A stretch of DNA of 64,000 nucleotides from NCBI RefSeq assembly GCF_011762045.1, contig NZ_JAASQS010000002.1, positions 1 through 64,000 on the forward strand. The letters run 5' to 3'. The DNA comes from Rhizomicrobium electricum. Lineage in GTDB: Bacteria; Pseudomonadota; Alphaproteobacteria; Micropepsales; Micropepsaceae. The notes under the pieces were generated by a model, which worked only from the letters and a program-made list of their open reading frames with translations, was not told the origin of the DNA and did not search any database. The position numbers and the translations under genes were made by a program. Shown here piece by piece: positions 15,920-27,386 of the stretch; the first letter of the stretch is position 1, and every line of letters begins with the position of its first letter.

Positions 15920-16459
15920 ATGAACTTCGAGCCGCTCCTTTCCGGGCCAGTGCACCCCGTGATCGCGGAGGTCGCACGCTATTTCCGGACGCTCGCGCCG
16001 GGCGACGCATTGCCGAGACGGCACGCCTTTCGTCCCAGTCACGTGCGCCACGCACTGGGCTACATTTTCCTCGTCGATGTTCTGGCCGGTGACTATCGCT
16101 GGGACCTGGTCGGCGAAAAAGTCGGGATCCTGTTCGGCACCAATCGGCAAGACTCGTTGCTCAGCACGCTTCCGCCCGATCTGCGCAATCTTCTCAAGCC
16201 GATGTACGACGGCGTCGTGGCGTCGCGCGCATTTCACTACTGCCGCGGCCGCTACACCTGGCCCGACAGATCGGTACCGATCGAGCGGCTACTGGTGCCC
16301 ATGACCGACGATCAAGGTCGGGTTGCGAGCATTTTCGGCGTGACGATCCCCACCCTGCCCCTCGACGATTTCGTCATTGTGTTCACCGGCAATGGCGCCG
16401 CCGGTTTCGAGGTCGATGAAGCGATTACCGGGGCCGCGACGGCCTGCGAGCCGGCTTAA
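15920..16459 (+). CDS. PAS_5-like domain protein, tandem copy 1
   Basis: A 179-residue cytoplasmic protein resembling the PAS_5 family of alphaproteobacteria (single PAS-like fold, role unknown). It has RYFRTLAPGDALPRRHAFRP, then DYRWDLVGEKVGILFGTN and RYTWPDRSVPIERLLVPM, the last typical of the family. It shares its start, layout and about half its residues with the gene at 16586. The ATG at 15920 is chosen because the second copy starts at the equivalent codon. No output domain is attached, so it may be a small sensor or adaptor. Confidence 0.8.
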   Translation: MNFEPLLSGPVHPVIAEVARYFRTLAPGDALPRRHAFRPSHVRHALGYIFLVDVLAGDYRWDLVGEKVGILFGTNRQDSLLSTLPPDLRNLLKPMYDGVVASRAFHYCRGRYTWPDRSVPIERLLVPMTDDQGRVASIFGVTIPTLPLDDFVIVFTGNGAAGFEVDEAITGAATACEPA

Positions 16460-16542
16460 CCCGGCCTGGACACCCGCCGGCGCGGGAAATAGTACGGACC
16501 ACAACATATTGGAAGTTGTACACAAGCGGGCGCGTTCTGAGC

Positions 16543-16585
16543 ATTTTTTAACCGCTCGGGCATAACTCCGCTGCACAATACGGGC
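16543..16585 (+). promoter_or_regulatory. Leader block duplicated ahead of both PAS-like genes, copy 2
   Basis: This is the second copy of the block described at 15877-15919. It has a T run, then aaccgctcgggcataactcc, then a purine-poor stretch up to the ATG. Differences from copy 1 are a few substitutions and one-base shifts. Confidence 0.5.
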
Positions 16586-17122
16586 ATGAACTTCGAGCCG
16601 CTCCTCTCCGGCCCCGTCCACCCGGCGATTGCCGAGGCCGCCCGCTATTTCCAGTCGCTCGCTCCCGGCGATGCGCTGCCGAAGCGGCGCGACTTCCGGC
16701 CGAACCGCGTGCCCGCGCTGCTCGGCTACTACTTCCTGATCGATGTACGGGACGATCACAAAGACTACTATTACCGGCTGATCGGCGAACACATGGCGCT
16801 GTTGTTCGGCAACGACGTGACCAACAAGTGGCTCAGCGAGATCGGCGACGCACCGTTGTGCGCCCGCCTTCGGGAAACCTACGACATCGTCGTCTCCCGG
16901 CAGACATTCCATTACGTCCGCGGCCGCTATTCCTGGCCGGAGCGTTCGGTCGCCATCGAACGGCTGCTGGTGCCGATGGCCGACAACAATGGCAAAATCG
17001 ACACCATTCTCGGGGTCTCGATTTCCGACACCAAGCTCGACACGTTGAACCTGCTCGCTGGCATCGGCACCGCCAACCTGGAAATCGACAGCACGATCAT
17101 CGGCAGCCCGGCCGCAGTCTGA
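16586..17122 (+). CDS. PAS_5-like domain protein, tandem copy 2
   Basis: A 178-residue paralogue of the gene at 15920. It shares NFEPLLSGPVHP at the start, RYFQSLAPGDALPKRRDFRP, YYRLIGEHMALLFGNDV, and RYSWPERSVAIERLLVPM. The middle and C-terminal thirds have diverged more, suggesting an older duplication with different ligands or partners. It ends 15 bases before the end of the convergent GGDEF-EAL-like gene. Confidence 0.8.
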   Translation: MNFEPLLSGPVHPAIAEAARYFQSLAPGDALPKRRDFRPNRVPALLGYYFLIDVRDDHKDYYYRLIGEHMALLFGNDVTNKWLSEIGDAPLCARLRETYDIVVSRQTFHYVRGRYSWPERSVAIERLLVPMADNNGKIDTILGVSISDTKLDTLNLLAGIGTANLEIDSTIIGSPAAV

Positions 17123-17137
17123 AGCCGCTTTGCGGCG

Positions 17138-18445
17138 CTAGACCCACAACTCCACTTCCGGCTTCGCCAGCACTTGCGCCCAGTCCAGGCGCCACATCCC
17201 GCGCGGCGTTGTCGTCGGCGGCGCGACGGCGGGGCCGCACAGATACTGGATGCCGGCATCCTGGGCGTATTTCAGCACATTCTTGTCGCAAATGCCGTTG
17301 AGGAACGTGCCGAGATTGTTGCGCCGGGCGAACTGCGCCAGACGTTCGGCGTCGTCCTGTGCGAACTTGGCGCGCGCCGGAAACTCCTCGACATCGTAGC
17401 CGACCGCCTTCAATCCGATACCCTGATAGCCGCTGAACGCGCGCGTCGCGGGGTGAACCGTCGCCACCACCGCACGCCCGAACGGGTTCAGCGCAGTGAC
17501 CATGTTGGCCAGCGCCGTCTGCCCCACCCCGAGCGGCACGTTCGAAATCACGTAGGTGATGAACGAGCGGAAATCGTGCGGCATCTCTCGGCAGGCGGAG
17601 AGCACTTCCATCCGTCCGGCCGGCGGGCCGAAGACGTCGAACGACAGCGGGATGTTGAGGAGGAACCGCTTGCCCTCCTGGTGCGAACGCGTCAGTTCGG
17701 CGATGCCGTGACGCAGTACCGACATCTCGACGATCAGCCGCTCTCTGGGCTCCAGCGCAGACGCCGGAATAGTCGACTGCCGTCCGGCAACGCGGATCGC
17801 CTTGGGCGTGCAGATATAAGTCGTGACCGCCGCATTGGGGACCGACCACACCGGCAGGAAATGGTGCTCGATTTGAACCGCGCTTTCGGCCGAAGCGGCC
17901 TGCGCCGGAGAACGGCCGCGTGCGTTTCCGTGAGACGAGCGGTGATAAGGGGCGCGATTCTGGCTGTGCTCCGACGGCTCGCTCAATGTCGGGATCATGC
18001 CGTCCGGCTTGGCCAGCAGATCGGCGATACCGACCCGCTCCGCGAGCTCGGCGATGGTGGTGGCCGGCAGGCGCCGCAACACCAGCGCATCGTCCTCGCC
18101 GCCGACCACCGCGTCGACGTGGATCTGCGCCAATCCGCACTCGCCGAGAAAACTCATATGCAGATCGAACGCGACGCGCGTGCAGATGGCGCTCACATCG
18201 TCGGCTTCGGTGGTCGGCATGGTGATGAGATACGCCGTCTCGCCGAGACGGACGAACAGATCGTTGGGGCCGAGCTTGGACCGCAGCAGGAATTCCAGAC
18301 GGGCGTAAACGCCGTCGCGGATGCGCGGCCAGCGTTCGCCGGCGATCTCCTTGAGGGCGTCCAGTTCCACCACATTGACGCATCCCTTCGCCAGAAACGC
18401 CGGCGAAGCCGCAGCAGATAGTATGGGTGACATACTTTGCAGCAT
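17138..18445 (-). CDS. Degenerate GGDEF-EAL-like protein
   Basis: A 435-residue cytoplasmic protein. The N-terminal half (about 30-120) follows the GGDEF layout, but the signature is GETAY in NDLFVRLGETAYLITMP, so it should lack cyclase activity. A Ser/Pro-rich linker (about 155-185) leads to an EAL-like half with LNIPLSFDVF and, near the end, AGIQYLCGPAVAPP in place of the usual QGY. The ExLxR and DDFG motifs are absent, so no phosphodiesterase activity is expected. Likely a regulator that has lost c-di-GMP chemistry. Homology is judged by eye. Confidence 0.62.
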   Translation of the reverse strand: MLQSMSPILSAAASPAFLAKGCVNVVELDALKEIAGERWPRIRDGVYARLEFLLRSKLGPNDLFVRLGETAYLITMPTTEADDVSAICTRVAFDLHMSFLGECGLAQIHVDAVVGGEDDALVLRRLPATTIAELAERVGIADLLAKPDGMIPTLSEPSEHSQNRAPYHRSSHGNARGRSPAQAASAESAVQIEHHFLPVWSVPNAAVTTYICTPKAIRVAGRQSTIPASALEPRERLIVEMSVLRHGIAELTRSHQEGKRFLLNIPLSFDVFGPPAGRMEVLSACREMPHDFRSFITYVISNVPLGVGQTALANMVTALNPFGRAVVATVHPATRAFSGYQGIGLKAVGYDVEEFPARAKFAQDDAERLAQFARRNNLGTFLNGICDKNVLKYAQDAGIQYLCGPAVAPPTTTPRGMWRLDWAQVLAKPEVELWV

Positions 18446-18456
18446 GAATGCGGAAC

Positions 18457-18476
18457 TCTCACGTCGTTACGTGAGA
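18457..18476. promoter_or_regulatory. Perfect 20-base palindrome at the GGDEF-EAL-like start
   Basis: The sequence tctcacgtcgttacgtgaga has two eight-base arms around a four-base centre. On the minus strand it ends 11 bases before the start codon at 18445, so it overlaps the ribosome-site zone. It could be a repressor operator or an mRNA hairpin that limits translation. Confidence 0.5.
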
Positions 18477-18595
18477 ATAAGGCGCAGGACGTAACTAGAA
18501 AGTTATCGACTAATACCAAAGTTAATGGGCAACCACCCGGAAACCTTAGCGCCAGGATTGTTGGCTATGCGATATAATCCTTACCGCTCCTGGTC

Positions 18596-19069
18596 TTAGC
18601 CGCGGCCGCGGTAAGGTTCCACCTCGAGGTCGGGCAGCCAGACGTTCCGCGGCAAACGGCCCGTTTGCCAGAAAACGTCGATCGGAATGCCGCCGCGCGG
18701 ATACCAATAACCACAAATCCGCAGGTATTTCGGCTTGAGCACGTCGACCAGCCGCTTGCCGATCATCAGCGTGGTGTCCTCGTGGAACGCCGGATTGTTG
18801 CGGAAGCTGTTCAGGAACAGCTTAAACGATTTCGACTCCACCAGAGCGCCTTTCGGGCAGTAGTCGATCACGAAGTGCGCGAAATCGGGCTGGCCGGTCA
18901 CCGGGCACAGACAGGTGAACTCCGGCGCGGTGAAGCGGACGACATAGTCCGTACCCGGATGAGGATTGGGCACCGCCTCGATCTTGGCCACGGCCGGCGA
19001 AGCCGGGATCGGCGAAACGTGATGGCCGAGCTGGGTGAGGGATTTCTTGAGGTCGGTTTTCTTGGGCAT
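18596..19069 (-). CDS. queF: NADPH-dependent 7-cyano-7-deazaguanine reductase QueF
   Basis: A 157-residue enzyme that reduces preQ0 to preQ1 in queuosine tRNA modification. It is the short, single-domain QueF type. It has the catalytic Cys region [16 protein letters not shown], the NADPH motif [14 protein letters not shown], and the downstream [16 protein letters not shown]. No other queuosine genes and no preQ1-type leader are visible around it. Confidence 0.95.
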   Translation of the reverse strand: MPKKTDLKKSLTQLGHHVSPIPASPAVAKIEAVPNPHPGTDYVVRFTAPEFTCLCPVTGQPDFAHFVIDYCPKGALVESKSFKLFLNSFRNNPAFHEDTTLMIGKRLVDVLKPKYLRICGYWYPRGGIPIDVFWQTGRLPRNVWLPDLEVEPYRGRG

Positions 19070-19145
19070 GACACAGTTCGTCTGAATCGGCGGCGCGGTT
19101 TATAGCACCGATCCGCGATTGTCATCCCAAGCGCGCCGACCTTCC

Positions 19146-19324
19146 TGTCATTCCCGGCCGAGCCAGCGTCAGCGCAGTGAGGGGAAGGGAACCCAGGTCG
19201 CCGCACCCGCATGCCGGCGAAGAATGGACTGTGCCACACCTCCTGGACCGACCGCTCGCTTGCACCTGGGTCCCCTTCCCCTCACCTCCATCGCTACGCT
19301 CGGATTGCTCGGCCGGGGATGACA
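19146..19324. repeat. 179-base imperfect palindromic extragenic repeat
   Basis: Outer arms are 19146-19163 (tgtcattcccggccgagc) and 19307-19324, which are inverse complements with one or two mismatches. Inner arms are 19178-19199 and 19264-19285, containing ggggaagggaacccaggt and its complement. The nested symmetry with a variable centre is typical of extragenic repeat elements in alphaproteobacteria. It fills the gap between queF and the peroxiredoxin gene. Confidence 0.7.
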
Positions 19325-19331
19325 GCCGTTT

Positions 19332-19859
19332 TCACTTCTTCGCCTTCCACGCCTTCACCGCATCCATGGTGAGGGTCACGTGCTTGTCGGGGCTCATGTC
19401 GCTGTAGGCGAAGGCGACCTTGTGGTCGGGGGTGATGACGTACGAAATCCGGTTGGCGTACGGCACGACCGGCATCTTGGCGTCGTAGGCTGCGATCACC
19501 TTGCCGTCCGGATCGGCCGCGACCGCGAACTTGTTGCGGCACTCGCTGACCGAGAATTCTTTCAGTTTGGCAATGCCGTCGTGGCTGACCCCGATCACGG
19601 TGGCGCCGAGGGCGGCGAACTTGTCGGTGGCTTCGGCAAAGTCGTGCGCCTCGATGGTACAGCCCTTGGTGAAGGCCGCCGGGTAGAAGTAGAGGACGAC
19701 CGGCCCTTTCTTGAGCGCGTCGGCCAGCGCGAACGTGAATTCTTTTCCACCCAGCGAGGCCTGGGCGGTGAAATCGGGCGCCGGGGCGCCCACGCTGAGG
19801 GCGGCATGTGCCGGTAATGCCGCAAGGATCAATGCGATACTGGCGAAAGCGCGCTTCAT
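19332..19859 (-). CDS. Periplasmic peroxiredoxin (AhpC/TSA, Bcp-like)
   Basis: A 175-residue thiol peroxidase with a signal peptide (IALILAALPAHA). The thioredoxin fold has YFYPAAFTKGCT with the peroxidatic Cys, and a second Cys in SVSECRNKFAVA that may resolve it. The expected substrates are hydrogen peroxide and organic peroxides. The ATG at 19859 follows aaggaag. Export is unusual for Bcp-type enzymes but occurs in Gram-negative bacteria. Confidence 0.88.
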   Translation of the reverse strand: MKRAFASIALILAALPAHAALSVGAPAPDFTAQASLGGKEFTFALADALKKGPVVLYFYPAAFTKGCTIEAHDFAEATDKFAALGATVIGVSHDGIAKLKEFSVSECRNKFAVAADPDGKVIAAYDAKMPVVPYANRISYVITPDHKVAFAYSDMSPDKHVTLTMDAVKAWKAKK

Positions 19860-19974
19860 GGAGTACTTCCTTGGTTTCTTGGGCGACGAGTATGAGGGGT
19901 GCCGGTCTGTCACGGCAACACTCGTTTGCCCTTGAAAGTCACGGCAAAAACCACGAAATGCGTATGGGAAACCG

Positions 19975-20847
19975 ATGGGCGACCGCCTGATGAAGTCTGA
20001 ACAGTCGAAGGGGGCGGCCGATTTCCTGGGTCGCGTTCGTGCCACCGTGGCGAAGTTGGTGCCGGCTCCCGTGGCGGCATTTTTCGCTCGTAAAGACGTC
20101 CAGGCGGTGTGGGACTGGATCAAAGAACCGCTCTATGCGGTGGTCATGATGTTCGGGTTCGTCACCATCGTGGTGCAACCCTTCTACGTGCCCTCGGGCT
20201 CGATGGAGCCGACGCTGGCCATCGGCGACGCCGTTCTGGCCGCCAAGTTCCCCTACGGCTACACCCGCTATTCGATGCCGTTCGATTACGTCTTCCTCGG
20301 CGAGTCCAAGGCGACGCCCAAGCCGATCCTGCAACGCCTGCCCACCGTCGGGGACGTGATCGTGTTCCGTCTGCCGAAAGACCCCAAAATCACCTTCGTC
20401 AAGCGCGTGATCGGCCTGCCCGGCGACCGCGTCCAGATGAAGGAAGGCCGTCTCTGGATCAACGACAAGCAGTTGCCGATCAAATACGCCGGCCTCGCCT
20501 CCAATGAGGACGAGTTCGGCGGCGAAACGATGGTGCCGACCTTTACCGAGACCCTGCCGAACGGCAAGGAACACCGCATTTTCAAGAAGCAGTGGGACGG
20601 CCGCATGGATAATACCGACGTCTATGTCGTGCCCGCGGGCCATGTTTTCATGATGGGCGACAATCGCGACAATTCCTGCGACAGCCGGTTTCCGCTCGAA
20701 GAATGCGGCGTCGGCTACGTCCCGGTCGGCAATCTGGTCGGCCGCGCCTTTGTCGTGATCGGCTCGGTAGACTTCAAGAATGCCAACGGCATCTGGGAAT
20801 GGCCGTTCAACTTCCGCTTCTCGCGTATCCTGAACTGGGTGCGGTAA
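19975..20847 (+). CDS. lepB: Signal peptidase I, first tandem copy
   Basis: A 290-residue inner-membrane serine protease that removes signal peptides from exported proteins. The catalytic Ser is in YVPSGSMEPTL, the Lys in FVKRVIGLPGDRV, and the box E motif is MGDNRDNSCDSR. One membrane segment precedes the catalytic domain (LYAVVMMFGFVTIVV). An alternative ATG at 19990 is possible. The usual rnc-era partners are not adjacent; instead a second copy follows 54 bases later. Confidence 0.94.
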   Translation: MGDRLMKSEQSKGAADFLGRVRATVAKLVPAPVAAFFARKDVQAVWDWIKEPLYAVVMMFGFVTIVVQPFYVPSGSMEPTLAIGDAVLAAKFPYGYTRYSMPFDYVFLGESKATPKPILQRLPTVGDVIVFRLPKDPKITFVKRVIGLPGDRVQMKEGRLWINDKQLPIKYAGLASNEDEFGGETMVPTFTETLPNGKEHRIFKKQWDGRMDNTDVYVVPAGHVFMMGDNRDNSCDSRFPLEECGVGYVPVGNLVGRAFVVIGSVDFKNANGIWEWPFNFRFSRILNWVR

Positions 20848-20901
20848 CCTCTTGAAAGTTGCCGCGGGTCGCCCCAGGTATCGGGCTGGGAGGGCGTGAC
20901 G

Positions 20902-21726
20902 ATGACTCGGTCCTGGTGGTTTGCGGCCTGGATTCGGCTGCGCAAGGCGTTGCGGCGCTACAAGGCCGCCGAGCGCAGCCGGCTGGTCTGGGACTACGCC
21001 AAGGAGCCCCTCCTCATTTTCGGCGCGGTCTATATGGGCGCGGCGGCTCTGGCCCAGCCGTTCTACGTGCCGTCCGGCTCGATGCAGCCCAGTCTCGGCA
21101 TCGGCGACTTCCTGATCGCGACCAAGTTTTCCTACGGCTACAACCGCTATTCACTCCCGTTCGCATCAGGCTCGACACCGACCCAGCAGATCTTCGCCAG
21201 CCTGCCCCAGGCGGGTGACGTGGTGGTGTTCCGCAAGCCGGGGCATGAGAGCCAGACCCTGGTGAAGCGTGTGGTCGGCTTGCCCGGCGACCGGGTCCAG
21301 ATGATCGCCGGCCGGCTCTGGATCAACGGCAAGGAACTGGCCCTTCGCCCCGACGGGATCGGCAAAGCCGAGAACGGCCCGACCGAAGACCCGCCCGGCG
21401 CCTATGAGGAGGTCTACCGCTTCATCGAGACCCTGCCGAACGGCCGCCAGCATCCGATCTACAAGAAGGGCTGGAACGGGTTCTTCGACGATACGCCGGA
21501 GTACGTGGTCCCACCCGGCCACCTCTTCGTCATGGGGGACAACCGCGACGACTCGGCCGACAGCCGCGTGCCGCTGGAGCGCAACGGCGTCGGCTTCCTG
21601 CCGGCTGCAAATGTGACCGGCCGGGCTCGCCTGGTGATTGTTTCGGTCGACTTCGTCAACGCCGACGGAGTCTGGGAATGGCCGTTGAACGTGCGCAAGG
21701 ATCGTACGCTTCGGCAGGTTCGATGA
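20902..21726 (+). CDS. lepB: Signal peptidase I, second tandem copy
   Basis: A 274-residue paralogue of the gene just upstream, with all catalytic motifs: YVPSGSMQPSL, LVKRVVGLPGDRV and MGDNRDDSADSR. Both share the C-terminal layout SVDFxNAxGxWEWP. The ATG at 20902 is chosen because gggaggg at 20887-20893 is well spaced. The two copies differ mainly in the loop after the first Ser box and the central insert, which could alter substrate choice. Confidence 0.92.
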   Translation: MTRSWWFAAWIRLRKALRRYKAAERSRLVWDYAKEPLLIFGAVYMGAAALAQPFYVPSGSMQPSLGIGDFLIATKFSYGYNRYSLPFASGSTPTQQIFASLPQAGDVVVFRKPGHESQTLVKRVVGLPGDRVQMIAGRLWINGKELALRPDGIGKAENGPTEDPPGAYEEVYRFIETLPNGRQHPIYKKGWNGFFDDTPEYVVPPGHLFVMGDNRDDSADSRVPLERNGVGFLPAANVTGRARLVIVSVDFVNADGVWEWPLNVRKDRTLRQVR

Positions 21727-21974
21727 CGCCGCGGCTGCCCGGATTTCGCCTTAATTGACGGCGTGTTGTTCAGAATTGCGTCACCGAATTGCGCCATTTT
21801 GGCCAACGCCCTCCCCGCGACCACCCCGCTTGTTGCACGCTGTTCCCATCCCATGCTAAGGCCCTCGCCGCACGCGTTTAAGGATTCGCGCGCACCGCTA
21901 ATTTTTCATTTCCCATCAGGGATTTAGTGGAGCTTCGGAGAGTCTCGCTCCGGCTCCAATGAAACGGATAAAGC
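21727..21974. other. Leader region of the ATP synthase operon
   Basis: No gene is supported in these 248 bases. It must carry the promoter of atpH-A-G-ohr-D-C. No strong -35/-10 pair is clear; ttgcac at 21833 with a weak partner near 21854 is the best candidate. Confidence 0.3.
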
Positions 21975-22535
21975 GTGGCAGACGAAGCTCATCTGTCGGG
22001 GATCGCAGGGCGCTATGCGCTGGCCGTCTTCGAACTCGCTCTCGAAACCAAAGCGATCGACGCCGTCGGACGCGATTTCCTGACGCTGAAAGGCCTCCTC
22101 GCGGAAAGCGCCGATCTTGCGCGGCTGGTTCGCGCGCCGGTGTTTTCGCGCGACGACCAAGCCAAGGGCATCAGGGCCGTACTCGATGCGGTCGGAGCCG
22201 ATGCGCTGACGACGCGCTTCCTGCTTCTGCTGTGCGCCAAGCGCCGCCTCTTCCTGCTGCCGGCGATCATTCGCGACTTCAACACGCTGGTCGAGCGCGA
22301 GAAGGGCGAGATCGCAGCGCAGGTTCTCTCGGCCCACAAACTCAACGACGCGCAGATCGCAGAACTGAAGCGCGCGCTGAAGGAAAAGCTCGGCCGCGAT
22401 CCGCTGCTCAACACCGAAGTCGATCCCACCCTCCTCGGCGGCCTCGTCGTCAAGGTCGGTTCGCGGATGATCGACTCTTCGCTCCGTTCCAAGCTCAACG
22501 GCCTCCGTCTTGCGATGCGGGGCGCCAGCCACTGA
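21975..22535 (+). CDS. atpH: ATP synthase F1 subunit delta
   Basis: A 186-residue subunit linking the F1 alpha/beta ring to the Fo stator b subunits. It has the family start GIAGRYALAVFELA, a helical N-domain, and the C-terminal LLGGLVVKVGSRMIDSSLRSKL. The GTG start at 21975 gives the normal alphaproteobacterial N-terminus. It is the first gene of the F1 operon; Fo genes are not in the window, as is common in alphaproteobacteria. Confidence 0.95.
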   Translation: MADEAHLSGIAGRYALAVFELALETKAIDAVGRDFLTLKGLLAESADLARLVRAPVFSRDDQAKGIRAVLDAVGADALTTRFLLLLCAKRRLFLLPAIIRDFNTLVEREKGEIAAQVLSAHKLNDAQIAELKRALKEKLGRDPLLNTEVDPTLLGGLVVKVGSRMIDSSLRSKLNGLRLAMRGASH

Positions 22536-22592
22536 ATTCGTCACGCCAACGCGTGAGACACTCTTTCTGCCCAGGATAAAGGAAGTAATACG

Positions 22593-24121
<1,529 letters not shown>

Positions 24122-24122
<1 letters not shown>

Positions 24123-24994
24123 TGGCAAGCCTGAAAGCGCTCCGCACCCGCATCGCCTCCGTCACGGCGACGCGCAAGATCACCAAGGCCCAGCAGATGG
24201 TCGCGGTGTCGAAGCTGCGCCGCGCCCAGGCCGCCAACGAAGCCGCCCGCCCCTACGCCCAGAAGATGAAGGCGGTGATTTCCGGCATGGCGGCCGGGCT
24301 GAAGAACAACCCCGGCGGCCCCAAGCTGCTCACCGGCAACGGCAAGGACGACAAGCATCTGCTCGTCGTCTGCACCGCGGACCGCGGCCTGTGCGGCGGC
24401 TTCAACTCCAACATCGTCCGCTTCGCCAAGGTGAAGATCGAGGAGCTGAAGGCCGAGGGCAAGAAGGTCGAAATCCTCTGCGTCGGCCGCAAGGGACGCG
24501 ATCAGCTCAAGCGCCAGTACGCCGAACTGATCGTCGACACGGTGGAATTCACTGCCGTGCGCCAGCTCGGTTTCGCCAATGCCGACGAAATCGGCAAGAA
24601 GCTGCTGGCATGGTTTGAGGAAGGCAAGTTCGACGTCGCGACGTTGATCTATGCCCGCTTCAGGTCGGTGATGACGCAGACCCCGACCGCGCTGCGGCTG
24701 ATCCCGGCGGCGATCGAGGAAACCGACAGCAAGACCGGCCAAGTCTACGAGTACGAGCCGGACGAAGCGGAAGTCCTCGCCGAACTCCTGCCCAAGAACA
24801 TCAGCGTACAGATTTTCAGTGCACTGCTGGAAAACGTGGCAGGCGAATTCGGCGCCAAAATGACCGCGATGGACGGTGCGACCCGCAACGCCGGCGAGAT
24901 GATCAACAAGCTGACCTTGCTCTACAACCGCACGCGCCAGGGCAAGATCACCTCGGAACTGATCGAAATCATTTCGGGCGCAGAAGCGCTCTAA
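24122..24994 (+). CDS. atpG: ATP synthase F1 subunit gamma
   Basis: The 290-residue central rotor shaft of F1. It has the N-terminal coiled-coil helix [22 protein letters not shown] and the C-terminal signature [29 protein letters not shown], read across residues 240-275. The start overlaps the atpA stop. It is followed 14 bases later by ohr rather than directly by atpD. Confidence 0.96.
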
Positions 24995-25008
24995 GAAGGA
25001 GAACGATC

Positions 25009-26876
<1,868 letters not shown>

Positions 26877-26884
26877 TCACTGAC

Positions 26885-26915
26885 CGTCGTGGCCGGGCCG
26901 GTCCCGGCCATGACG
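26885..26915. repeat. Palindrome between atpD and atpC
   Basis: A near-perfect 13-base-pair stem with one wobble pair is formed by 26885-26897 and 26903-26915 around the loop ccggt; its core is ggccggg/cccggcc. No T run follows. It lies between the atpD stop and the atpC ribosome site. It is likely an extragenic repeat that may tune atpC expression or mRNA stability. Confidence 0.6.
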
Positions 26916-26936
26916 ATGTATGAGAGAAGAAACGGC

Positions 26937-27317
26937 ATGGCCGACAAAATCTCCTTCGACCTCGTCTCTCCCGAACAGCTTCTGCTGTCCGCGGATGCCG
27001 ACATGGTCACGATCCCCGGTTCCGAAGGCGACATGGGCGTGATGGCCGGTCATACCGCAGTGATCACCACTCTGCGCCCCGGCGTCATCACCGTCTCGGG
27101 CGGCAAGGAAGCCCAGCGCTTCTTCGTGCTCGGCGGCTTTGCCGAAGTCACCCAGACCAAGCTGACGGTGCTGGCCGAGGAAGCCATCCCGGCGAACGAC
27201 ATCGATGCCCGCATCGCAGCGGTCACGGAAAGTCTCGCCAAGGCGGTCACCGACACCGAAAAGTCCGTACGTCAGGCCAAGCTCGACACGCTGACCAAGC
27301 TGCGCGCCGACGCCTGA
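26937..27317 (+). CDS. atpC: ATP synthase F1 subunit epsilon
   Basis: The 126-residue inhibitory rotor subunit. The beta-sandwich domain has FDLVSPEQLLLSADADMV, PGSEGDMGVMAGH and FVLGGFAEV. A C-terminal helical hairpin follows. The ATG at 26937 is chosen because gagagaag precedes it and the upstream in-frame codons lie in the palindrome. It is the last gene of the operon, followed by a terminator. Confidence 0.95.
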   Translation: MADKISFDLVSPEQLLLSADADMVTIPGSEGDMGVMAGHTAVITTLRPGVITVSGGKEAQRFFVLGGFAEVTQTKLTVLAEEAIPANDIDARIAAVTESLAKAVTDTEKSVRQAKLDTLTKLRADA

Positions 27318-27340
27318 TCCGGCACCGTTCAAAATAGACA

Positions 27341-27376
27341 ACCGGCGTGCATTCCCATGCACGCCGGTTTTGTTTT
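27341..27376 (+). terminator. Rho-independent terminator of the atp operon
   Basis: An 11-base-pair perfect stem (accggcgtgca at 27341-27351 with 27358-27368) has a six-base loop and is followed by ttttgtttt. It starts 23 bases after the atpC stop. It may also serve the convergent gene at 27387. Confidence 0.9.
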
Positions 27377-27386
27377 GCACGCAGCG

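Noticed and set aside
19070-19145. preQ1 riboswitch upstream of queF
   Set aside because: No short pseudoknot-forming leader with the preQ1 pattern is visible in this stretch.
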